A stretch of 22,620 bases of DNA from Flavobacteriaceae bacterium (GCA_030828025.1 JAURDG010000003.1:1-22620), one strand, 5' to 3'; positions 7,742 to 14,716 are shown, counted from the first letter of the stretch. The notes: a model not told the origin generated them from the sequence alone. Program-made: numbers and translations.

Positions 7742-8506
7742 ATGATAACTCAAGAGCGCATTGAGGGTTTACTTACCTCCTATCGCGATCGATTGCTCGA
7801 CCATCCTTTATATACCAAATTAACCTCGCCTGAATCGATTGGCATATTTATGACCTACCATGCTTTTGCTGTTTGGGATTTTATGTCATTAGTAAAGTCA
7901 TTGCAACAAAAATTGACATGCACGACAATTCCTTGGGTGCCCATTGGTAGTGCAAGTACAAGACGGCTCATTAACGAAATCGTGTGGGGTGAAGAAAGTG
8001 ATGTTGACCTAAACGGCAATCCAGCCAGTCATTATGAACTTTACATTAAAGCCATGAACGAAGTGGGTGCTGATACACGTCCTATTGAATCATTTGTTGG
8101 GGCAATTCAAAGCGGAACGCCTTGGGAAGTTGCCCTGGAGACGGCAGACATTCCAGCGGAGATAAAAAACTTTGTTCGCTTCTCCTTAGATATTGCTAGT
8201 GAAGCCCCAGCGCATATCGTAGCTGGAGTATTTACCTACGGTCGTGAAGACTTAATTCCAGACTTATTCATCAGTATTGTACGTGGTTTGGCAAAACAAC
8301 AAAAAGCAAGTGTTGCTACCTTATTGTATTATTTAGAACGGCACATCGAATTGGACGGCGACGAACATGGACCTATGGCCATTCAGATGATTCGTGAATT
8401 ATGTGAAGACGATCCAGGACGTTGGGAAGAAGCATTGACGTATTCTCAAAAAGCATTGGAGTATCGTATTCGGCTTTGGGATTTTATCGCTGCGCAAATC
8501 AACTAG
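7742..8506 (+). CDS. DUF3050 protein, haem-oxygenase-like fold suspected
   Basis: This 254-residue cytosolic protein matches the DUF3050 type, known mainly from Bacteroidota and some Proteobacteria, with no established reaction. It is almost all helical. Conserved-looking polar residues in helices include His40 and Asp46 (TYHAFAVWD), a run of acids at 79-89 followed by SHYELY (His97, Glu99), and HIELDGDEHG (His201, Asp205, His209). This E/H then H-x3-D-x3-H arrangement recalls haem-oxygenase-like di-metal oxidases. That is my inference and no catalytic role is shown. I chose the ATG at 7742 because the longer reading from 7628 runs antisense into the HMGL gene and across the promoter. It is probably a single gene, followed 43 bases later by the peptidase gene. 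Confidence 0.8.
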   Translation: MITQERIEGLLTSYRDRLLDHPLYTKLTSPESIGIFMTYHAFAVWDFMSLVKSLQQKLTCTTIPWVPIGSASTRRLINEIVWGEESDVDLNGNPASHYELYIKAMNEVGADTRPIESFVGAIQSGTPWEVALETADIPAEIKNFVRFSLDIASEAPAHIVAGVFTYGREDLIPDLFISIVRGLAKQQKASVATLLYYLERHIELDGDEHGPMAIQMIRELCEDDPGRWEEALTYSQKALEYRIRLWDFIAAQIN

Positions 8507-8549
8507 ATATCTTTTCTTTTTTTACATTAGCCCCTAGAATTTATAAAAC

Positions 8550-9572
8550 ATGAAAAAGTTGACCATATTTTTTTGCATCATGTTTACGGCATGTGTTACA
8601 AGTCAAGATAACAGCGTACATAGTCCCGAAACATACGCAGCAAGCATAACTGCTGAGGAATTAAAAGAACATTTATACACCTATGCTTCCGATGAATTTG
8701 AAGGAAGAGAGACGGGAACTTCAGGAGAGATTAAAGCCATTAATTACTTGAAAGCGCAGTACGAAGCCCTTGAAATTCAAGGCGGGATGCCGAATGGTGA
8801 TTACTTTATGCCCATGAGCCTTAATTCATATCGAGATGACAAAACAATCGAAGCAACTAATGTTTTGGCTTACATTGAAGGAAGTGAAAAGCCAAATGAA
8901 CTTCTGGTCATTACGGCACACTTAGACCATATTGGCGTGGAAGATGACGGGCAAATTAACAACGGAGCCGATGACGATGGCTCGGGCACAGTTGCGCTTT
9001 TAGAACTTGCAGAAGCCTTTCAAATGGCGGTAAAAGCGGGTGTTCGCCCCAAGCGTTCAATTCTATTTTTACACGTCACCGGAGAAGAAAAAGGGCTTTT
9101 GGGTTCTAAATATTATACCGATAACCCCGTATATCCACTCGAAAATACAGTGGCGAATCTAAATATTGATATGATTGGAAGAATAGACGATTTGCACGAA
9201 GACAATCCAAATTATTTGTACTTGATCGGTTCGGATATCTTATCACAAGACTTACACGACGTATCGGTTGCCATGAATGATGCTTATGTAAACTTGGAGT
9301 TGGACTATCGCTACAATGATCCAACCACGGAAGTATTTGAGCGTGGGCGTTATAGAGAAAACCGCTATTATTACCGCTCTGACCATTACAATTTTGCTAA
9401 GAATGAGGTGCCGGTTATTTTCTATTTTAATGGGACACACGAGGACTATCATGCGCCTACAGACACGGTAGAAAAAATTGAGTATGCGTTAATGGAAAAG
9501 CGTACACGCTTGATTTTCCATACGGCATGGGAGATTGTCCATCGAGACGAGCGGCTACGCTTAAAGGATTAA
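8550..9572 (+). CDS. M28 family zinc aminopeptidase lipoprotein
   Basis: This 340-residue zinc-dependent exopeptidase has a lipoprotein signal (MKKLTIFFCIMFTAC, acylated Cys15), so it is probably anchored in the cell envelope. The two-zinc site is fully visible. The ligands and catalytic residues are His124 (AHLDH), Asp141 (NGADDDGSG), the Glu179-Glu180 pair (TGEEKGLLGS), Asp207 (NIDMIG) and His301 (DYHAPTDT). A short N-terminal helical region with FEGRETGTSGE is typical of Bacteroidota M28 proteins. It likely trims peptides outside the inner membrane for nutrient use. It ends at a strong terminator shared with the convergent tRNA-His gene. Confidence 0.93.
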   Translation: MKKLTIFFCIMFTACVTSQDNSVHSPETYAASITAEELKEHLYTYASDEFEGRETGTSGEIKAINYLKAQYEALEIQGGMPNGDYFMPMSLNSYRDDKTIEATNVLAYIEGSEKPNELLVITAHLDHIGVEDDGQINNGADDDGSGTVALLELAEAFQMAVKAGVRPKRSILFLHVTGEEKGLLGSKYYTDNPVYPLENTVANLNIDMIGRIDDLHEDNPNYLYLIGSDILSQDLHDVSVAMNDAYVNLELDYRYNDPTTEVFERGRYRENRYYYRSDHYNFAKNEVPVIFYFNGTHEDYHAPTDTVEKIEYALMEKRTRLIFHTAWEIVHRDERLRLKD

Positions 9573-9593
9573 GTTTACCCTTGTGCAGAAAAA

Positions 9594-9622
9594 ACAAAAA
9601 CCCCGAGAAATCGGGGTTTTTT
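9594..9622. terminator. Bidirectional intrinsic terminator between the M28 gene and tRNA-His
   Basis: A 6-base stem CCCCGA (9601-9606) and TCGGGG (9611-9616) encloses a GAAA tetraloop. It is flanked by A-rich sequence on the left and six T on the right, so it can end transcription from both directions: the peptidase mRNA on plus and the tRNA on minus. Confidence 0.92.
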
Positions 9623-9626
9623 GTTG

Positions 9627-9700
9627 GGTGGAAGACCGGTCTCGAACCGGCGACCTCTAGAACCACAATCTAGCGCTCTAACCAACTGAGCTACAACCAC
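9627..9700 (-). tRNA. tRNA-His (GTG anticodon)
   Basis: The minus strand folds as a cloverleaf. The D arm is GCTC/GAGC, the anticodon arm CTAGA-TTGTGGT-TCTAG with anticodon GTG, then a 5-base variable loop and a T arm GCCGG-TTCGAGA-CCGGT. The encoded G at 9701 (G-1) can pair with discriminator C73 (9627), the identity feature of bacterial tRNA-His. CCA is not encoded. The acceptor stem, GTGGTTG against CTTCCAC, has two adjacent T-T mismatches (5:68 and 6:67), which is unusual. Confidence 0.93.
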
Positions 9701-9714
9701 CATTTTGTCGGATG

Positions 9715-9746
9715 CAAATGTAATTCGATTTTTCTTCTTTATCAAA
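9715..9746 (-). promoter_or_regulatory. tRNA-His promoter
   Basis: On the minus strand a TTTG at 9746-9743 is followed after 20 bases by a perfect TAnnTTTG element, TACATTTG, at 9722-9715. This is the best full match to the Bacteroidota housekeeping promoter in the window. Initiation would fall near 9708, just before the tRNA 5' end. Confidence 0.75.
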
Positions 9747-9851
9747 CACTTTTATGCATAATAAAAAATAGGATTTTGAAAATTTTCAATTCTCAAGGGA
9801 CATTAATATTTCATCCGAAATTCCATAAATCAATAACATAAAAACAAACCA

Positions 9852-9941
9852 ATGAAGAAACTTCTGTTATTACTAATGTTTCCAATTTTCATTATTTCTT
9901 GTAACCAACCGAACAAGAATCCTCAAAAAAAATTTGCTTAG
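9852..9941 (+). CDS. Micro-lipoprotein or truncated lipoprotein leader (29 aa)
   Basis: ATG opens a 29-residue reading with a textbook lipoprotein signal: MKKLLLLLMFPIFIISC, with acylated Cys17, then NQPNKNPQKKFA and a TAG. The mature peptide would be only 13 residues, polar and basic. It could be a genuine tiny lipoprotein of the entericidin kind, or the 5' remnant of a longer lost lipoprotein. Its stop overlaps, by a few bases, the stop of the convergent 43-residue ORF. An A-rich stretch before the ATG is compatible with Bacteroidota initiation. Confidence 0.4.
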   Translation: MKKLLLLLMFPIFIISCNQPNKNPQKKFA

Positions 9942-10069
9942 CTACTTCTTCCTACTTTTCTAACACCAGATGATTTTTGAATATTGTTGTTCGTACTAAC
10001 TTTGTTTTTCCCTCCTTTTTTATCATGGGGATTTTTTTGTTTACTATTTCCAAAAAACTTACTAGACAT
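9938..10069 (-). CDS. Small basic hypothetical protein (43 aa)
   Basis: ATG (10069-10067) opens a 43-residue reading beginning MSSKFFGNSKQKNP and ending SSGVRKVGRSS. It is rich in Lys, Ser, Asn and Gly, with no hydrophobic segment, and is very basic. This composition looks like a real small nucleic-acid- or ribosome-associated protein rather than a chance ORF, and frame use avoids hydrophobic codons typical of AT-rich noise. A near match to the -7 element (TGTCTTTG, 10116 to 10109) lies about 40 bases upstream. I do not recognise the family with certainty and give no function. Confidence 0.45.
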   Translation of the reverse strand: MSSKFFGNSKQKNPHDKKGGKNKVSTNNNIQKSSGVRKVGRSS

Positions 10070-10305
10070 ATACTATTAAATTAGAATAGCTAATTTAAAA
10101 AATTAAATCAAAGACAAATTTTCTTCTTTTCGTTTTGTTTCTACAAATTCGCTTAACTAGGTTTAGTATATTTGAGGGTGATTTTATCAAAAGAACTTAT
10201 TGTTGGCATAGCTGTTGTCTTTTATGGTTTGATTCTCTACTTTTCATTTAAGCCAAAAAAATGAGATAACGAATATGTTTATATTGGATTAAATCAATTT
10301 AGAGA

Positions 10306-10785
10306 ATGGATATATTTAGTCACGCTTTATACGGAAAGGGGCTTTTTGGTTATAAGAAATACCGGTGGACCTCATTTTTATTTGGAGCACTTCCCGATTT
10401 ATTTTCTTTTGGCGTATATTTTATAGTTCAACTTTTCGCTAACATTGATGGTTTTAGATTTGGTAGGCCCTTAAACGAAGAAATACCATTTTGGGTTTTT
10501 GAACTTTATAATATTTCACATAGTCTAATAACTGCGTTTCTTGTTATATCTATTGTTTACTTTATAAATAGGCGTCTTGCCTGGCCAATGCTTGCTTGGC
10601 CAGCTCATATAATTGTAGATATTTTTACCCATAGTATTGAGTTTTTTCCAACGCCAATATTTTGGCCGCTTTCTACTTACAGATTTGATGGAATACCTTG
10701 GTCAAACATCTATGTATTTACCACAAATGTTTTTCTGATTTTATTAATATTTCTTTATCGGCGAGTAAACAAACCCAACCCATAG
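10306..10785 (+). CDS. YdjM-like membrane-bound metal-dependent hydrolase family protein
   Basis: This 159-residue membrane protein has about four hydrophobic segments (roughly residues 22-45, 68-88, 92-108 and 135-152). Histidine and aspartate residues recur at helix ends: His6 (MDIFSHALYG), Asp31 (GALPDLFSF), His72 (ISHSLI), and His101, Asp105 and His109 (AHIIVDIFTHS). This pattern fits the LexA-binding/YdjM group of putative inner-membrane metal-dependent hydrolases, whose biochemical role is not well established. The gene is AT-rich and stands alone in a sparse pocket, unlike its neighbours, which suggests acquisition by transfer. A -7 element match lies at 10167-10174. The purine-rich AGAGA just before the ATG may help initiation. 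Confidence 0.65.
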   Translation: MDIFSHALYGKGLFGYKKYRWTSFLFGALPDLFSFGVYFIVQLFANIDGFRFGRPLNEEIPFWVFELYNISHSLITAFLVISIVYFINRRLAWPMLAWPAHIIVDIFTHSIEFFPTPIFWPLSTYRFDGIPWSNIYVFTTNVFLILLIFLYRRVNKPNP

Positions 10786-10813
10786 GTATATCTTCTTCAT
10801 TTTGTTCTACTAC

Positions 10814-10951
10814 ATGAACCCCCGCTTAAATAAGTTAGCGAAACATTTAAACATGATTTTCTATTGCTCTTTTGCAGTTTGTGTAATGAGCCTGGCCGCT
10901 TGCTAAAAGGTTTCTAGTGCAACTGAAATTGAAAGTAATGTACTTTTATAG
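10814..10951 (+). pseudogene. Broken lipoprotein gene remnant
   Basis: ATG at 10814 (or in-frame at 10853) opens a lipoprotein leader, ending in SLAAC at residue 30, followed at once by TAA (10904-10906). Reading on in the same frame gives KVSSATEIESNVLL, then TAG (10949-10951), then a further protein-like NPEWDYIKSEIV into the 3' end of bshB1. A lipobox directly before a stop makes no sense as a product, so this is best read as the decayed 5' end of a lipoprotein gene. Confidence 0.4.
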
Positions 10952-10965
10952 AATCCAGAATGGGA

Positions 10966-11682
10966 TTATATCAAATCTGAAATTGTTTGAACAGCAAGCA
11001 ATCGGGATGTTGTAAAGCCCTCAGCGTAAGCTACACCTACCATTCTACCCAAGTCGGCAGCACGATAACGAATGCTATTTAAAAAATTCTCACTGCTTAT
11101 AGGCGTTTCTGGTTCGTTCGAATCAGGCTTAAAGAACTGAGAACTATATGCTACCACAGCATTCATCTTTATTTCGATTTGCGCACTTATATCGACGACA
11201 AAGTCAGGTGCTGCATTGTTCCATTGGATGTAATGATACAACTGCTTTGGTCGCCATGCCTTTTGGCTAACGCCTTGATGGGTCGTTTGGATTTTAATCA
11301 ATCCGCTTAAAAAACAGCTTTCCGCTACTAGTTTGGCTGCACGCCCATGGTCAGGATGTCGATCTGAAGTGGCATTACACAAGACTATTTCGGGTTGCAA
11401 AAGACGAATAAACTCGATTACTTTAAGCTGATGCTCTTTGTCATTTTGAAAAAATCCATCGGCAAAACCTAAATTGTAACGTTGGGCAACACCAAGAACA
11501 GCAGCAGCATTTTGGGCTTCTTGCGTGCGCAATTCAGCAGAGCCACGAGTACCCAACTCGCCAAGTGTAAGGTCTAAAATGGCTACTTTTTTTCCTGTTG
11601 CAATCGCTTTAGCAAGTGTTCCAGCACAGGATAGTTCTACATCGTCGGGATGTGCGCCAATGGCAAGAATATCTACTTTCAT
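10966..11682 (-). CDS. bshB1: Bacillithiol biosynthesis deacetylase BshB1
   Basis: This 238-residue zinc deacetylase of the PIG-L/LmbE family removes the acetyl group from GlcNAc-malate, the second step of bacillithiol synthesis. Diagnostic motifs are AHPDD at residues 10-14, the TLGELGTRG loop at 39-47 and RHPDHGRAA at 108-116, which supply zinc ligands and the catalytic Asp. I chose the ATG at 11682 because it gives the conserved MKVDILAIGAHPDD start and overlaps the upstream stop as ATGA. It is the last gene of the run. bshA and bshC are not in the window. The tight coupling to a peroxidase gene suggests joint thiol-redox duty. Confidence 0.93.
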   Translation of the reverse strand: MKVDILAIGAHPDDVELSCAGTLAKAIATGKKVAILDLTLGELGTRGSAELRTQEAQNAAAVLGVAQRYNLGFADGFFQNDKEHQLKVIEFIRLLQPEIVLCNATSDRHPDHGRAAKLVAESCFLSGLIKIQTTHQGVSQKAWRPKQLYHYIQWNNAAPDFVVDISAQIEIKMNAVVAYSSQFFKPDSNEPETPISSENFLNSIRYRAADLGRMVGVAYAEGFTTSRLLAVQTISDLI

Positions 11683-12230
11683 GGAGTACTTCCGTTTAGC
11701 CAATTCAAGACGGCAGCATCATCAGGTAGGGTGCGTGGTGCTATTACATCCACTAAAAAGCCATCTTCATCAATCAAATATTTTTGAAAATTCCAGCTAA
11801 CACTACTATCCTTAACGCCATTTACTTCCTTTTTGGTCAAAAATTTATAAATGGGATGTTGATTTTTACCCTTGACACTAATTTTAGACATCATCGGAAA
11901 CGAAACCCCATAATTCACGGCGCAAAAAGCTTTAATTTCTTCATTAGTGCCTGGCTCTTGCCACATAAAATTGTTGGCAGGGAAACCAATAATAACAAAG
12001 TTATTGTCTTTGTATTGTTGGTATAAGGCCTCCAGTTTTTCGTATTGCGGTGTAAGCCCGCATTTAGAGGCTGTATTTACAATCATTACTTTCTTGCCTT
12101 TCAGCGAAGCGAATGCAAATGGTTTTCCGTTAATATCATCAACAGTAAAGGAGTGTATTGAATTTTTCATAAGTTTATTTTGAGTGTGACCAACGGTGGT
12201 CAACAGCAGAAAGAGAACAAGCAGTCGCAT
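11679..12230 (-). CDS. Glutathione peroxidase family protein, exported, thiol-dependent type
   Basis: This 183-residue peroxidase has an N-terminal signal peptide (MRLLVLFLLLTTVGHTQ) and probably acts in the periplasm. It reduces hydroperoxides through peroxidatic Cys57 (NTASKCGLT). The tetrad partners Gln91 (WQEPG), Trp146 and Asn147 (WNFQKYL) are present. Cys103 (IKAFC) is at the resolving-Cys position of thioredoxin-using, non-selenium homologues, so the reductant is more likely a thioredoxin-like protein than glutathione. Its stop codon overlaps the bshB1 start (ATGA), so the pair is co-translated. A start without the signal peptide (ATG at residue 21) is possible but less likely because the leader is well formed. 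Confidence 0.92.
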   Translation of the reverse strand: MRLLVLFLLLTTVGHTQNKLMKNSIHSFTVDDINGKPFAFASLKGKKVMIVNTASKCGLTPQYEKLEALYQQYKDNNFVIIGFPANNFMWQEPGTNEEIKAFCAVNYGVSFPMMSKISVKGKNQHPIYKFLTKKEVNGVKDSSVSWNFQKYLIDEDGFLVDVIAPRTLPDDAAVLNWLNGSTP

Positions 12231-12272
12231 ACAATTTTTGAGCTAAGGTAAAATATTTGGTGTAAATGAGAA

Positions 12273-12560
12273 CTAAACGATCTCGGCGCTTAATCCAGCG
12301 GCATGTAAACGAATGCACTTAGGCTCTAACTCGTCATAACTTCCTCGTTTAACGGAACATTTGCCCTTATAATGAACAATAAGCGAGCATTGCTCTGCTT
12401 GTTCAGGTGTGTGTTCACACACCTCGATAAGCGTTTGGATTACATGCTCAAAAGTGTTCACATCATCATTGTATAAAATAATTTCATGCAATCGTGACGG
12501 CTCCGTTGCCAAATCAAGTGCCGCTTCTTCTTGCTCTTTAGTCTGATCAAACCAAATCAT
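12273..12560 (-). CDS. clpS: ATP-dependent Clp protease adaptor ClpS
   Basis: This 95-residue adaptor delivers N-degron substrates to ClpAP or ClpCP. The signature LYNDDVNTFEHVIQTL at about 29-44 contains the Asn-Asp pair that binds the substrate N-terminus. YKGKCSVKRG follows at about 64-73. I start at the ATG 5 bases after the prmA stop. The longer reading from 12632 overlaps prmA by 67 bases and adds 24 residues not expected in ClpS. It is part of the tpiA-prmA-clpS run. Confidence 0.93.
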   Translation of the reverse strand: MIWFDQTKEQEEAALDLATEPSRLHEIILYNDDVNTFEHVIQTLIEVCEHTPEQAEQCSLIVHYKGKCSVKRGSYDELEPKCIRLHAAGLSAEIV

Positions 12561-12565
12561 ACGCA

Positions 12566-13390
12566 CTAAATTATAAATTTTAGACAAATCCAGCCAGACT
12601 GTGCCGTTTGACCATTTGGTTTTAGTCCGCATTTTTGTGCCAATGCCGTCAAATCTGCCACATCTTCCTGATGAAACCCAGAAAGCAGTAAGATTCCACC
12701 AGGTGCTAAACGTTTGGCGTATGCGGGAATATGATCCAACAATACATTTCTGTTGATATTAGCTAAAATAAGGTCTTGTTCTTGCAGTTTTAACGAAGAA
12801 ATATCCTCGTTTGAGAACGTGATAGCAGTTAGTTTGTTCTTTGCTGCATTTTCTTGAGCATTCTCCACACACCAGGTTTCAATATCGATTCCGGTAACCG
12901 AGGCTGCACCACGTTTTTTGGCAACGATAGCCAAAACGCCAGTGCCTGTTCCCACGTCAAGAACTGATTTACCAGTCAAATCGAGCGATATCAATGCTTT
13001 TAACATCTGTTGCGTGGTGGCATGATGCCCAGTGCCAAATGACATTTGCGGGTCTATAATTATTTCATGTGGAGTTGTAGCTGCAGGATGAAAAGTTGCC
13101 CGCACTGTCCAATCGCCAACGGTTATTGGACGAAAATTATCTTCCCAAACAGCATTCCAATTCTGTCCAGCAATATCTTCTGTTTTGATCGAAACCGCAA
13201 CTTGATCAAAAGGAACATTCACACAAGCAGCTTCATCTATTTGGTCAGCGTCATCAAGCGGAATATAAGCGACCAAGCCTTCGCTTTTTTGCTCAAAACT
13301 TTCAAAGGGAAAAGTAGTGAACCAAGCAGCAACAAGTTCCTCCTTTTCTTTTGGGGTAACTGTTATGTGGTAAGCACGGTAGGCTTTCAC
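12566..13390 (-). CDS. prmA: Ribosomal protein L11 methyltransferase
   Basis: This 274-residue SAM-dependent methyltransferase trimethylates ribosomal protein L11. The N-terminal substrate-recognition part is followed by MSFGTGHHATT (residues 116-126), typical of PrmA. SAM motif I is LDVGTGTGVLAI at 144-155, and ILANINRNVL, near 203-212, takes the place of the catalytic NPP-like motif. It lies 2 bases after tpiA and 5 bases before clpS, which fits one operon. Confidence 0.94.
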   Translation of the reverse strand: MKAYRAYHITVTPKEKEELVAAWFTTFPFESFEQKSEGLVAYIPLDDADQIDEAACVNVPFDQVAVSIKTEDIAGQNWNAVWEDNFRPITVGDWTVRATFHPAATTPHEIIIDPQMSFGTGHHATTQQMLKALISLDLTGKSVLDVGTGTGVLAIVAKKRGAASVTGIDIETWCVENAQENAAKNKLTAITFSNEDISSLKLQEQDLILANINRNVLLDHIPAYAKRLAPGGILLLSGFHQEDVADLTALAQKCGLKPNGQTAQSGWICLKFII

Positions 13391-13392
13391 CT

Positions 13393-14142
13393 CTAAAACG
13401 CATTGACGATAGCAGCAAAATCAGCCGCATTGAGCGATGCGCCGCCAATCAATCCGCCATCAACGTCAGGTTGGGAAAAAATTTCGGAAGCGTTAGCTGG
13501 TTTTACACTACCTCCATACAAGACAGAAACACCTTGAGCTAGCTCATTGTCGTACTGATTGGCAAGGACACTTCGAATATGCGCATGCATTTCTTGAGCT
13601 TGTTCCGGACTAGCCGTTTCGCCTGTGCCGATCGCCCAAACAGGTTCATAAGCCAAAACAATTTTTTTCCATTGCGCTGCATCCAAATGAAATAAACCGT
13701 CTGTTAACTGTCGGGTAACCACATCAAAATGAATAGCTGATTTGCGTTCTTCCAATTCCTCGCCAAAACAGAAAATAACGTCTAGACCATTTTCGAGTGC
13801 AGCATCTACTTTTTTAGCTAACAGGGCGTCTGTCTCATGAAAATAAGCTCTACGCTCGGAGTGTCCCAGCAGCGTAGTGTGAACGCCAATGGAGGTCAGC
13901 ATTGAAGCCGAAACCTCACCTGTAAAAGCACCCGATGGAGCCTGATGCATGTTTTGTGCCACCACTCCTATTTTGCTGTTTTGGGTTTGTGCCACCGCAG
14001 CACCTAGGTGAACAAAAGGAGGTGCAACAGCTACCGTAACATCGGGGTTAAGAGATTGCGCCTGAAGCGCATCTATCAGTTCTTTACTCGCCGCAGCATC
14101 AAGGTTCATTTTCCAATTTCCGGCAACAATTTTTCTTCTCAT
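13393..14142 (-). CDS. tpiA: Triosephosphate isomerase
   Basis: This 249-residue TIM-barrel enzyme interconverts dihydroxyacetone phosphate and glyceraldehyde-3-phosphate. All hallmarks are present: GNWKMN with Lys11, GHSERR with catalytic His94, AYEPVWAIGTG with catalytic Glu166 and the mobile loop, YGGSVKPANA and GGASL for phosphate binding. The length is standard. It follows the DUF1599 gene by 10 bases and precedes prmA by 2. Confidence 0.97.
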   Translation of the reverse strand: MRRKIVAGNWKMNLDAAASKELIDALQAQSLNPDVTVAVAPPFVHLGAAVAQTQNSKIGVVAQNMHQAPSGAFTGEVSASMLTSIGVHTTLLGHSERRAYFHETDALLAKKVDAALENGLDVIFCFGEELEERKSAIHFDVVTRQLTDGLFHLDAAQWKKIVLAYEPVWAIGTGETASPEQAQEMHAHIRSVLANQYDNELAQGVSVLYGGSVKPANASEIFSQPDVDGGLIGGASLNAADFAAIVNAF

Positions 14143-14152
14143 GTTTGATTGA

Positions 14153-14689
14153 TTAGTTATTAAGATGGATTAAAGCAAATAAAGCGTAGTTGATCATGTC
14201 TTGAAAGTTAGCCTCCAAGCCTTCACTAACTCGAGTTTCGCCTTTGTTGTTTTCTATTTGTTTAACACGCAATAATTTTTGCAGAATCAAATCGGTCAGC
14301 GAGCTGACACGCATATCCCGCCAAGCCTCACCATAGTCGTGGTTTTTTCGTTCCATTAGGGCTTTGGTTTCGGCAGCATGTCGGTTATATTGCGCCATAA
14401 CCTCTTCCTTTGACAAGTCCGGTTGGTCGGCAACACCTAGTTCCAGTTGAATAAGTGCCATGATGGAATAGTTGACAATGCCAATAAATTCAGCTTCTTC
14501 ACCTTCATCGACTTTCTTAGCAGCTACTTCTTGCAAGGTGCGAATACGCTGCGCTTTAATAAAAATCTGATCGGTCAAGGAGCTTGGGCGCAAGATCCGC
14601 CAAGCACAACCGTAATCGCCCATTTTTTGTTCAAAAAGGGATTTGCATTTAGTAGCTGCGGTTATATATTGTGCCTCTGTATGCGCCAT
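14153..14689 (-). CDS. DUF1599 protein with internal duplication
   Basis: This 178-residue protein carries two tandem copies of the DUF1599 domain (which I recall as nucleotide-modification-associated domain 1). Copy one has KMGDYGCAWRILRPSSLTDQI with an NYSIMALIQLE end. Copy two has KNHDYGEAWRDMRVSSLTDLI with an NYALFALIHLN end. The shared DYGxAWRxxRxSSLTDxI core is exact. The function is unknown, and the helical all-alpha look recalls MazG-like nucleotide pyrophosphohydrolases. I start at the ATG at 14689 rather than the TTG at 14719, because that TTG lies inside the apparent promoter -7 element. It is the first gene of the run with tpiA. Confidence 0.87.
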   Translation of the reverse strand: MAHTEAQYITAATKCKSLFEQKMGDYGCAWRILRPSSLTDQIFIKAQRIRTLQEVAAKKVDEGEEAEFIGIVNYSIMALIQLELGVADQPDLSKEEVMAQYNRHAAETKALMERKNHDYGEAWRDMRVSSLTDLILQKLLRVKQIENNKGETRVSEGLEANFQDMINYALFALIHLNN

Positions 14690-14716
14690 CAAATTTGATT
14701 TGTTGTAAATTTCAGG

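Larger units (their letters stand above)
9702..10305. other. AT-rich stretch without a clear standard-size gene
   Basis: This 604-base stretch is visibly richer in A and T than its neighbours. It holds the tRNA-His promoter at its left end, a 29-codon lipoprotein-leader ORF on plus and a 43-codon basic ORF on minus. A perfect TAnnTTTG match (TATATTTG, 10167-10174) may serve the membrane hydrolase gene at 10306. A GTG-started 28-codon hydrophobic reading (10178-10264) is also present but weakly supported. No homologue of a known mobile element is recognisable. Confidence 0.6.

Noticed and set aside
9627..9701. tRNA-His as an integration site for an island at 9702-10965.
   Set aside because: The pocket lies on the 5' side of the tRNA, with no integrase and no duplicated tRNA 3' end visible at the far edge.
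10178..10264. GTG-started 28-codon hydrophobic peptide after the TATATTTG element.
   Set aside because: A rare start codon, no ATG, a start that falls almost at the predicted transcription start, and short length make it too weak to call.
12561..12632. Longer ClpS start at 12632.
   Set aside because: It overlaps prmA by 67 bases and the extra residues are not part of the ClpS fold.
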